64,000 nucleotides of DNA from Sophora flavescens (Eukaryota; Streptophyta; Magnoliopsida; Fabales; Fabaceae). Where the stretch lies: contig CM061065.1 of the NCBI GenBank assembly GCA_030762895.1, forward strand, positions 62,314,200 to 62,378,199. The letters run 5' to 3'. Both the position numbers and the translations under genes were made by a program. The notes under the pieces are model-generated. The model saw only the letters and a list, made by a program, of their open reading frames with translations, was not told the origin of the DNA and ran no database searches. The stretch's first letter is position 1, and each line of letters starts with the position of its first letter. Positions 55,257 through 64,000 of this stretch are shown piece by piece.

Positions 55257-58200
55257 ATGGATCAGTCGGATAGCCCACATGCTCGGGAGGACACTGTGGG
55301 GGTTTCGCAGGACCCGATCACGCCTACGCCTGATTCGAGTGTAAGTTTACATGTTATATACTATCTTTAGTCCTTCTTTTTAATGTAAGTTTATAATGCT
55401 ACAACCCTCTATTTTATCATTTTTTTTGTCCATACAGACATCACAGGCTCATAGGAAACGGGGTAGAGGAGCCACCTCGTTGAAGAAACTAGAGAAGGAC
55501 AGGCAAAGCGGACAGAAGCTTGAGGTGTCCTTCGATGCTAATCTAAATTCCCAGGGACCTCGTGCTAAAGAATTTAATAAGTGGGTGTTTCTACAAGCCG
55601 AAGCAAAGACGTAAGCATCAACTACAACCATCGGAATGACGTTCCACGTAACGTTAAGGATCAGATTTGGGAGGCTATCACGGTATTTTACCTTTACATT
55701 CGTTTGATTTACATTATTAGATAATTATCCGAGTTATAATCCATCCAGTTGTTATGTATTTAATGTGTAGGTAGCTTGGACTGCGCCAAATGACGAGGAT
55801 CATCGTCATAAATGTATGAAAATGGCATCAAAGCGTTGGAATGGGTTCAAGCATGATCTTACCAGGTACTATGTATCTGGGAAGAAGCGGCTTGACAAAA
55901 TGTTCTCGGATTATCCCTGGATTGATCAGGATACTTGGGATATGTTTGCCAGGAGTCGACAGGATGGAGAATTTCAGGTTGGTTGATTAAGTTAATTTTG
56001 TATGCTTATTATAGATCATTTAACTGTATTTAATTATGTATTTTTGTTTGAATAGGTAAGGCAAATAAGGGTCGGCAGAATCAGGCGAAGAACGTCCACC
56101 ACCACACCATGTCTCAGGGTGGGTACCAGACTCGGATCGGGCAGATGATGGCGGATAGGCTGAGGGCGAAGCAGGAAGAGCACTCTGCTAGGATTGAAAG
56201 AGGAGAGGTGCCTGAGGGCACACCATCAAGTCCTCCGTCGGACATCGACCGCGAGGATGTCTGGTTAGCCGGCCGCATGACAAAGACGGGATCTTTTAAA
56301 GTTGATTCCACTCGCGAAGTGGCAGATAAGATTGTAAGTAAATAATTAACTTGATTTCAATTGATATTTGTATAGATATTTGCAACACTTTTCACTTTCA
56401 CGTTTTTTTCATTTTTTTTCATTGTAGATGGATCTTAAAGCACAATCCTCCCATGGCGCATTCGTCCCTTCTGGACGGCAGGACGTCTTGATGACTGCTC
56501 TAGGCAAGAAAGACCATCCTGGTCGGGTTCTCGGTGTTCCTGGGAACGTGACCATCAAAGAATATTATGGCAAGTCTGCTTCACGAAAGAGGGTGGTCAA
56601 TGAAGCATCAATTTTGGCTGACATTACTCAGCACCTCATGTCCAACCCAGCTATTACATCACATCTGATGCAAGGCTTAATATCCAACCCAGAATTCAAG
56701 CAGGCGCTTGCCAGAGAGCTTTCCTCCGTCGGTACATCCCAGGACACCGCAGGGCATGCCAACCCTTCACATGTGAGCACAAAAGAGAGTTTTAGTAGGG
56801 CACATGTGGAGGACGATGAGTTGGCAGCTAGGGAGCGGGGTTTGGAAGTCCAGCGCCATGAGCATGAGTTAGAAATGAAAAGGCGTGAGCTTGAGTTGGA
56901 CTCCAAACGATGTGAGCTCGAAATGTTAACAAAGGTATTTATTCATTATTAATGTCCAAATTAGTCAAATAATTACTTGTGTTTTTTTTAATTATCAACA
57001 ACTTATCTAATTTATTTTTCCTAAACTAAAGGCCAAGTCAACGTCGGTGTCGGCGTCGGTGTCGCTGTCACCTATCACTCGTTTGTTCTCACTTGGTGAG
57101 GATTATGCGTTTGAGATTTTTGAATGTCAATTGGAGCACGATGGATGGGTGGCACGCCCAGATCAACGAATGATATTTACCTTCTGTGGTGATGATCTCG
57201 GGAATGCCTGCAGAAATAATGTCTGGATGAACAACAATATTTTGAGTCTCTGGTGCACGTAAGTTAATTTTAAAATAATAACTTATTTATTTTTGGTATT
57301 TTTCCATTTAATAATTTATTTTAATTTTAATATATATATATATTATGTAATTAACATCCACACCTTTTCATATCTTAGGTATCTCCATCGTCTTCAGCTT
57401 GATAAGGGCGTTGCATCAGTTCACGGCTTCTTAGATCCGTCAGTCCTTCTGCCCCAATTCTTTGATGGCGATGGATTAAGTAAATACATAGGGAACTTGT
57501 TGGGAGACAATTGGAAAGAATTATATCTGGCTCCCTACTGTATGAAAAACCATTGGCAGTTTTTCGTACTTCACCCGTCTAGGCATACTGTCATATTCTT
57601 CTTCTCTCTCCACCAAGATCCGCCACCGAAGGTGGTGGAAGCTGTAAATAAGTAAGTAACTAATCTTAAATTTAATTTAAGTTTTAATATCAGTTGTTTT
57701 TAGTTTATTACCCACATGATATATGAGTTTGTTAATTGATCGACATGATTATTTGTTTATGATAGCGCGCTGAAGGAGAGTAGCATAAGTTGCGCCAACG
57801 GGAGAAGTAGGGCTTCTAAGGCTAAAGCAAATCCTGCATGGAACATCCTCAAGGTTTGGTAGTTTATTTATCAAATAATTAATATTATAATTACTAATTT
57901 ATATGTATATTCAACTGACGTTGAAATTAATTTTGTTGGTAGTCTCGATTTCAAATTGACGGGTGGTCGTGCGGCTATTATGTGATGCTTCATATGCTGA
58001 ACATAGTCTCCACATCTATTACGGATGGATGGATTAAGGTAATATTTAAACAACTTGTTAAATTATATATTATAGTTTTGAAGATGACTTGCATTGATGT
58101 TATTGTTATTATTTGAACGTGTGTAGGCATTTAACGACCAATCGCCTATTCAAGAAGATGAGTTAAGAGACTTGAGGATGCGCTTCGCTGAATTCTTCTT

Positions 58201-58258
58201 CAAGTATGCGACTGAAAAAGGAATTGACAAGATACCTCCGCAATACTTAGATAAATAG
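55257..58258 (+). pseudogene. CACTA G gene: plant transposase (Ptta/En/Spm) domain plus Ulp1-like protease
   Basis: Ten exons with GT/AG borders can be read: 55257-55340, 55438-55682, 55771-55977, 56056-56333, 56428-56934, 57032-57258, 57379-57651, 57766-57853, 57943-58038, 58127-58258. Exons 2-5 carry blocks typical of the Transposase_24 family: RNDVPRNVKDQIWEAI, CMKMASKRWNGFKHDL, NKGRQNQAKNVHHHTMSQGG and TALGKKDHPGRVLGVPGNV. A charged coiled coil follows (ERGLEVQRHEHELEMKRREL). Exons 7-10 form a C48 (Ulp1)-like domain with NHWQFFVLHP (His) and DGWSCGYYVM (Cys); the usual Asp position reads SLH, so activity is doubtful. A 1-nt frameshift lies near 55612-55616. It likely binds the element's ends; the protease role is unknown. 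Confidence 0.82.
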
Positions 58259-58514
58259 TTTTTTTGTTAGACTTTAGAAACTAATTAATAACATGTATAT
58301 ATATATCCTTAGATTGGTAGTTTTGTTTTTTAGACATTAGAACTAAAATTTATTTATATATATACATGGGTTTTGGTTTTAAGTCCCCCAATTGTTCCAT
58401 TTTTCCTTTGCAATTCTGTAATGTGTGTGATATTTTGTGTTACTGGGATATTTACTGAATGCAAGGATAGCTGAGGGGAGTGATATTTTAAAACTGAATT
58501 TTTAAAAAAAACCT

Positions 58515-58888
58515 ATTTACGTCAGTTGTATCAAACAACTGACGTTAATAGTATTTTATAAAATATACAGTACACTATTAACGTCAGTTGTTTATTAAAA
58601 CTGACGTTAAAATTAAACCTTTAACGTCAGTTCTTTATAACCACTGACGTTAGTTTTAACAAAATTAACGTCCGTTGTCTTAAAGAACTGACGTTAATAG
58701 TTTTATGTTTAACGTCAGTTGTTTAAAAAACTGACGTTAATTTTTAAAAAATTAACGTCAGTTTTGTTAAGGAATTGACGTTAATAGTTTTATATTTAAG
58801 AACTGACGTTAAAATATTAACTATTAACGTCAGCTGTATTTACGTCAGTCAGTATTCTGACGTAAAAAACAATTTTAACTGACGTAAA
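58515..58888 (+). repeat. Right subterminal repeats of CACTA G
   Basis: At least sixteen copies of AACGTCAGTT or its complement, again as hairpin-forming pairs (for example TTAACGTCAGTTGTTTA ... AACTGACGTTAA), running to within 20 bp of the terminus. Confidence 0.9.
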
Positions 58889-58908
58889 AAACACTTATTG
58901 CACTAGTG

Positions 58909-58971
58909 CCTCTTGCTGAGGACATATTCATTTATATTAGGAAGCATCTTAATATTTTATGTGTGGATTAA
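58909..58971 (+). pseudogene. Sirevirus F pol, C-terminal tail
   Basis: Directly after the CACTA element the frame reads PLAEDIF and continues to TAA at 58969-58971. It joins in phase to IFTKP at 51883, giving the usual copia pol ending. The CCT duplication is one codon of the joint. Confidence 0.88.
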
Positions 58972-59493
58972 TTGTGAAGTCTAGTTTTGAATATGTTGTT
59001 TCTGATTTATGTGTCCAATGTATTTCACGTCTATTACATAATTATATGTGCGTCTATTGCATGTCGCGTCTATTGCACTTGTTTACCACATCCACTGCAT
59101 GCCACGTCCATACATGTCTGTGTGTTGCTTGGACCCGTCCATACACATATTTGTTAATTACTTTTTGCCTGGACCCTTCTATGTATATATTTATTAAAAG
59201 CATTTATGTTGTCTCAAAGGCATATTTATTTAATATATTCTCTTGCTGAGTCAATAACTCCCATCAATCCCATCAAAACCTTTTTTTATAGTTTCATAAT
59301 ACCAACGCCGTTTTATCTTTGATGACTTGTCTTGTCAAATTTTTTAATTCCAAAAGAAAAACCTTTGAAATTCAAAACCTTTTTAAAAGCAACCCACTTC
59401 CTTCTTAGAAACCTATCACTACCCTGTCATCTTTGAGATTACTCGAGCTCTCTATCTCTTTGCTTTCAAACCCTAACTCTCACATCACCAAAA
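58972..59493 (+). other. F spacer between pol and post-pol gene
   Basis: Non-coding. It has recurring CACGTCTATT, GCGTCTATTG and CACGTCCAT words (59026-59160) and ends in a short leader before the ATG at 59494. Confidence 0.5.
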
Positions 59494-60778
59494 ATGGCTT
59501 CTTCTTCAACCTTCAATTTGGACAAGCTTAATATGGCTATTGAGCATCACATCAACTTCAGAGTTTTATAGGACTACAATTTGGATATCAGCAAGTATAT
59601 CAATGTTGTTGGGTGGGAAGGACTCTTTGTTGAGAATGTCTATGTTTATCCCAATTTTACAAGGGATTTCTAGAGGAGACTTCAAGTCACTAATACTGAC
59701 ATCTCCTTTACTATATTGGGAAAGAGGATAGTAGTCTCTGAGAAGACTATTGCTGATGCCATCTTCGGGCTCGGGAAGGAATGGTTTTTACTAAGTCATG
59801 GGAGACTGAACTAGGTGGTACTGAGGTCATTGAAGTCTTCTTAATGAGAGAGAACACAGTAAGGAATCACTCATGGAACTATATAGAAATGAAGGACATC
59901 ATTCGCTTCCTTCATCAACTGCCGAACAAAGTGGTTCTTCACAAAGTTGGGTCCAAGGACAACTTGTCTTCATTGCACAAGTTCTGCCTCTGCCATCTCT
60001 TTACTGAGACAAAGATCAACCTTCCCAGAATTTTATATGGAAGATTCAGGGATGCTGTGATTAACAGGAAGAAACTATCTGCATTTCCCTATTGCCATCT
60101 CATTTCCAAGATCTTCAAAGCATCCATGAATTAATTACTGCCAGGTCATCTGAAGAGCAAGCACGAATTTTAACTGAAAAACCAATGTCAGCTACTGATT
60201 TTGGCAAGATGAACATTGCAAATATGAAATTCAGCACCTATACTGCTGCTGCCATGACCAAGACCGAGGAATTGATGAAAGTCAAGGAAGAAATGGTTGA
60301 ACAGAACAATGATTATGTTCTAGGACTGAAAAGGAATGTTTAGAATAAAACCATTGCTGCAAGGAAGCCAATGCCTAAAAGGCCTACTAGTGGAATTGTC
60401 TTCAGAGAACCCACTGCTACTGCTCCTAATCCCGCTCACACACAAAAGGACAAGAAACTTGAGTCTGTCTTATGATGAGGATGAGGATGATGAGGAAAGG
60501 GTTCCCATCAGCTCTGTACTGAAGAAATAGAGAATTGATGCTTTTACTGATGTTGTTGCTGCCTCTATTCCAACTAGGAGGAGACAACCTTAGAGAAGAG
60601 TTAAAGCTGCCATAGGAACTGAGTTAACCTTTCCTGCTAATGACCCTGTCAAGTTAGCAGTAGATGCCCTAGTTTCCAGCTTTGAGCACAAGGTAGATGA
60701 CAGTGTACATGCATCCTCTGTGAATCAAAGTCAAAACATGGATGATGTGTATATTCCCACACCCCTTTCACCGCAAAC
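59494..60778 (+). pseudogene. Sirevirus F post-pol (env-like position) gene
   Basis: ATG at 59494 opens a frame MASSSTFNLDKLN with in-frame TAGs near 59569 and 59669 and a later frameshift into 59781-60134 and 60092-60343. It resembles the corresponding gene of element B in the block after the first 60 codons (VTNTDISFTILG.RIVVSEKTIADAIFGLG compared with VTKDSTTFMISSDVDEDHVFITHESL). The middle part (HHIIRF-like, LPNKVVLHKVGSKDNLSSLHKF) looks globular and the C-terminal part is acidic and coiled-coil-like. Sireviruses often carry a gene here called env-like; I see no clear signal peptide or membrane segment. It is cut at 60778 by LTR H. Confidence 0.7.
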
Positions 60779-62338
60779 TGTAACACCCCGATTTTCACTG
60801 TTTCAAAATAATCGAAATGCAAACGATTATTTGTATATATTTATATGAGTATTAGAAAATTATTTTAAATAAACGGAGTTCATCACTCAATCCTACTTGA
60901 ATGTAGGAAGCTACGATTAAAATTTAGGTTGAAACGACGGGCGAATCCCGGCCCGCTATTTTCACTGACAGTATATTTATACTTCTCAAAAGACCTAATT
61001 TTAATTCGTGAACGAAAGACTTAAGGTTTTTATTTTATTTCCTACAATTCTGTATTTTTAAAATTATTTCAGAAAAAAATAAAACAATTTACGTTTTGCG
61101 GATGAAATACGTAATCGGGTGAGCGGCAGAGTGGATTTCGGAGTTTCCAAGAGCAGATGAAGAGTTTATCTTAGGATTTTGAGATGATTCATGGGGATGA
61201 ATCATACTTTTAAGTCTAGAAGGTCCTACAAAGTTAAAGTGAAAATTTATGAATTTTACGCTTAAGTCCCTGAACTTTCTATTAATTACACTCTGGTCCC
61301 TAAGTTAGTTTCTAGGTTTTCTAAGTGAGTTGGGCCAGAATCTTTGTTCCAAATCCCTTATTGGACCGTGGCCATGAAGCCCAAAATCCTAGTCTATGGA
61401 TTAATTCCATGAAGCCCATTTGAAACCATATAGGTTTCCTATGTCATGCTTAAGCTTAAATCTTTTGGTGGGCCCCACAAGAATGAATCCAAGCCCAAAT
61501 ATATTAGGACCATGCGCAAGCCAATGAGGAGTAGAGGTTGCCCTCATCTTGGATGAGCAAAGAGCTTTCTAGAATTTTCTACTACATTCCACACCATTCT
61601 ACATTTTTCTACTACATTCTACAATCTTCTCAACTCTTCTCAAATGTTCTAGGTTTTTCTTAAAATATCTTATGAAGAAAATCAGCCAAGGATAGTCAAG
61701 ATAAGACCACATTTAATGTGGCACATGGTCATCATTACAACTTATTTACAATTTGCAAAATAGTCCTTATACTTTTGGCATCTTTGCAAAATGGTCCTTA
61801 GGAATTAATTTCAGTTTAATCCTTTGAGAAATCACCTCCTTTCTACTTGGTCCTCAAAAGTGGCGCACAACATGCCTATAAATACCTTTCTCTCACATTT
61901 CATTTAGTTTCTATTACCTTTTCTTTCAAAAACTCTTAAGTTATAAGTCTTTTAGCATCCCCTTGTGAAGCAAGTCCTTGAATCTTCACTTGTTTTTGAT
62001 CTTCAAGAGGTGAATCATATTCTTCTTCCTTAATCATGTCTATGTTCTTCAATAATTTTCATGACTCAAAGTCTATTTCATCTATGTTCATCACTTTTAA
62101 GTTTCTAGATCAAGAACTTTGAACGTTCATAACTAATTCTAGAAAAATCCTTTTGACATGAAACCAATTGCTATGATCTTATAATCATTTCTATTTTCAT
62201 CATCTAGAAGCATATGATCATGGGAAATTTACTTCCTTGATTTCTGGACTGGGACGAACCAAGGAGGATGGGTTTGATAGGGTTTTGTTCATGTGTTGTC
62301 ATGTATGATCATGTATTTCATATGACATGTATGCCTAC
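60779..62338 (+). repeat. LTR 'H', chromovirus-like, cut by element D
   Basis: It begins TGTAACACCCCGATTTTC inside the F post-pol gene. About 1.56 kb is present before element D starts. It includes TATAAATACC with a CT-rich leader and no coding frame. The start word and layout match LTR I on its own strand. The right end is beyond D and beyond the window, so no duplication can be checked. Confidence 0.65.
61877..61884 (+). promoter_or_regulatory. TATA box of LTR H
   Basis: TATAAATA followed by a CTTTCTCTCACATTTC leader. Confidence 0.55.
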
Positions 62339-63007
62339 TGAACGCGCTGTCGCGCACGCGTCAAAAGATGAGCGGTTTGTAAAAATGTAGTTTAGTGTGC
62401 GACAACTCGGGTATCGTCTCACAAGGACTCTTGGGTTGTTGTTAACAGAAAAAAAATCAGAATGGGGGGTTTTGGATTTCAACTAAATAAACAAAACAAA
62501 GCAGAAAAATGCAAACTAATTAATTACCGAATAAACGATCAACCTACTGTTCTCGGTTCCCACTATCATCGGTTCATGTAATTCCATGCCCTAAGCGGAT
62601 TCTAATCCCTTTTCGATTGTAGCATCGATTAACAAGCGAAACCGACGCTACGGGACATATATTCCTAATTCCGAATTAAGCAAACGGATGAAGCCCTTCG
62701 TGAATTAAGCAAACACGAATTGAACGCACGCGAATTAAGCAAACGCGATTGAGTTTAGGAACATAAAATCATCGAAAATAAATCAACACTAATTCGGTTC
62801 AAACTGATTTAAGCAAACAGAGAATAACGAATAGCATTGAAAGAGAGAAGAAAATTAAATCGGGGATTACAAGACCTCAAGTGTTGGTGGAAGCCGATTA
62901 CAGCAGATCAACCTAGGGAGATTAGTTCTCCATCAAAAACACAAAACAACCAGAGAAATTCGAAAACAAGGATTAGCAAAAGATCCTTCTGTTCTGCCCT
63001 AAACAGC

Positions 63008-63015
63008 TATTTATA
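63008..63015 (-). promoter_or_regulatory. TATA box of LTR D (minus strand)
   Basis: TATAAATA on the minus strand, directly downstream of the CG-rich array in the element's own direction. Confidence 0.6.
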
Positions 63016-63033
63016 ACTTTCAGAAACTGCGCA

Positions 63034-63430
63034 TTCTCGCGAGGCGAGTGGCCTCTCGCGAGGCAAATATTAAAATGGCACCAGTTTGAATTTGTGTTCT
63101 CGCGAGGCGAGTGGAATTCTCGCGAGGCGAGTCTTCAAAATCTGGGTTGTCACAGCAGTGATGCCTATCACGGCCAGGCCGTGATTACTTCTGACTTTGG
63201 GTGCTTATCTGTCATGGCCGTGATCTTCATCACGGCTAGGCCGTGATGGTCTCTGTCTTCCAGCGGTTTCTCTTCACGCCTGTGATGGGTATCACAGGAT
63301 GACCGTGATGCTTGCTGACTTCCAGGCTCGCGAGGCGAACTAGAGCTCGCGGGGCGAGGCAGAGAACATGACTTTTCTGGCACAGGCTGGTCCTCACTCT
63401 CGCGGGGCGAGTATCTGCTCGCGTGGCGAG
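63034..63430 (-). repeat. Mixed CG-rich array in LTR D
   Basis: Eight copies of CTCGCGAGGCGA-type motifs (63034-63070, 63098-63132, 63324-63430), interrupted in the middle by palindromes TCACGGCCAGGCCGTGA (63168-63184), TCATGGCCGTGA (63212-63223) and TCACGGCTAGGCCGTGA (63230-63246). The open frame across it is a by-product. Confidence 0.88.
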
Positions 63431-63673
63431 TGTTTCCAGATTGCAATTTCCATTGTTTCCTTCATTCCTTGGACTCTAAGTCAACCTGAAAACATGCAAT
63501 AGCCATAAGTGCTTTATTTGACTCAAAAACTGGCTAAATAACCCTAAAACTACTTAAGGGACTCAAAACCTTGCTTGAGGACAATCGAGCCTAATTTGGG
63601 TGAAAACGAGATATAATTGGCACAAAACCACGGTCATACTAGTCATAAAACTAGATGAGCCAGAGGCTTATCA

Positions 63674-64000
63674 AAATACCCCAAACTTGAACTTTGCTTG
63701 TCCCCAAGCAAACTAAAACTCAAAACGACTCAAGACTTGGCAAGCTAGAAGGATTTCAACCAATTCCGCACAAATTTCAAGCAATTCATCAAAACAATTT
63801 TCATTCAATGTTCCCCCCTTTTCAACAATGTAATCCCCACAATCATTTATTCTGAACATCTGAGAATTTCATCATTCAAACAATCATTAATCTAAACAGG
63901 GGATCTAAGTTACACACAAGAGGGAGATCACCAAATTCAAACAATCGCTTTCCTCACAAAGGGGTTTAGTGTTCACTCAATCTCTCAGTTTGTCTAGGCT
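63674..64000 (-). mobile_element. Interior 3' end of gypsy D, cut by the window edge
   Basis: AAATACCCCAAACTTGAAC, CTTGTCCCCAAGCAAAC and ACTTGGCAAGCT words match the same position in element C (28942-29290). Non-coding in the part seen. Confidence 0.85.

Larger units (their letters stand above)
51884..58908 (+). mobile_element. CACTA (En/Spm) transposon G
   Basis: 7,025 bp. Ends CACTAGTGGAAA and ...TTGCACTAGTG; 3-bp duplication CCT (51881-51883, 58909-58911), as expected for CACTA elements. Subterminal arrays of AACGTCAGTT/AACTGACGTT occur at both ends. Inside is one spliced gene (55257-58258) and a 3.4 kb non-coding left half with an internal duplication. No TNP2-type transposase is found, so the element is probably non-autonomous. 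It interrupts the F pol frame exactly in phase. Confidence 0.95.
22401..60778 (+). mobile_element. Sirevirus element F (Ty1-copia), split by B, G and H
   Basis: A large copia element whose 5' LTR, primer site, gag, pol and post-pol gene are spread over 38 kb by later insertions: B at 25374-48462, G at 51884-58908, then LTR H from 60779. Removing B and G restores phase exactly. Its 3' LTR is outside the window. Copia order (integrase before reverse transcriptase), the long LTR, the zinc-knuckle gag and a post-pol open frame point to the Sirevirus lineage. Confidence 0.88.
62339..63673 (-). repeat. 3' LTR of gypsy D
   Basis: 1,335 bp. On the minus strand it begins TGATAAGCCTCTGGCTC and ends CGCGTTCA. 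It matches solo LTR E over its length and shares the first ~30 bp with LTR C. The element's interior follows to the right, so this is the 3' copy of a minus-strand element; its other end is outside the window. Confidence 0.85.

Noticed and set aside
63168..63446. Host gene on the minus strand in LTR D
   Set aside because: The frame is built from the CG-rich motif and palindromes inside an LTR; no domain.

Overview
The window looks like repeat-rich, gene-poor DNA from a flowering plant. It is AT-rich, and nearly everything recognisable is a plant transposable element: Ty1-copia of the Sirevirus type, Ty3-gypsy of the Athila type, chromovirus-like LTRs, an L1-type LINE, an En/Spm (CACTA) transposon, a TRIM and MITEs. 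The Sirevirus gag style and the MITE/TRIM types remind me of legumes, but that is an impression and not a proof. I see no ordinary host gene, no rRNA or tRNA gene and no CRISPR array.

Layout. 1-6836 is AT-rich flank with old MITEs, a LINE tail, a TA microsatellite and a TRIM. From 6837 to the right edge the DNA is a nest of insertions. Sirevirus J begins with its 5' LTR (6837-8564). That LTR is split by a roughly 3.2 kb solo LTR 'I' (8565-21852), which was itself hit by a full LINE (about 9.9-15.7 kb) and by a small copia element 'L' (17542-21764). J resumes at 21858 with the end of its LTR, its primer site and an internally deleted gag. J is then cut by an LTR start 'K' (22244), and K is cut by Sirevirus F (22401). 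F is opened three times. Sirevirus B (25374-48462, minus strand) sits in its gag. The CACTA element G (51884-58908) sits near the end of its pol. The LTR 'H' (60779) sits in its post-pol gene. B contains an Athila-like gypsy element C (27583-38104, minus) and a gypsy solo LTR E (43223-44394). H contains gypsy element D (62339 to the window edge).

Most joints are backed by target-site duplications: ATTCA (L), TCTTG (I), CAGGA (C), GAAA (E), CCT (G) and AGTCT/AGTGT (B, one mismatch). Removing B, C, E or G brings the interrupted reading frame back into phase, which confirms those boundaries. The deepest chains are five layers: J>K>F>B>C (or E), and J>K>F>H>D.

Coding content is mostly decayed. 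The best-preserved frames are the 1,196-codon pol of C and ORF2 of the LINE, which is a single frame with four nonsense codons. G carries a spliced gene with a plant-transposase domain and a C-terminal Ulp1-like protease domain; no TNP2-type transposase is visible in it. The most unusual signals are non-coding. One is a CG-rich motif of the type YTCGCGAGGCGA repeated next to the TATA-like site in gypsy LTRs C, D and E. Another is a 17-bp palindrome shared by the CACTA element and LTR D. A third is a TAGACGAG-type array in Sirevirus LTRs. The last is a gag/protease overlap coded in two frames in both Sireviruses B and F.
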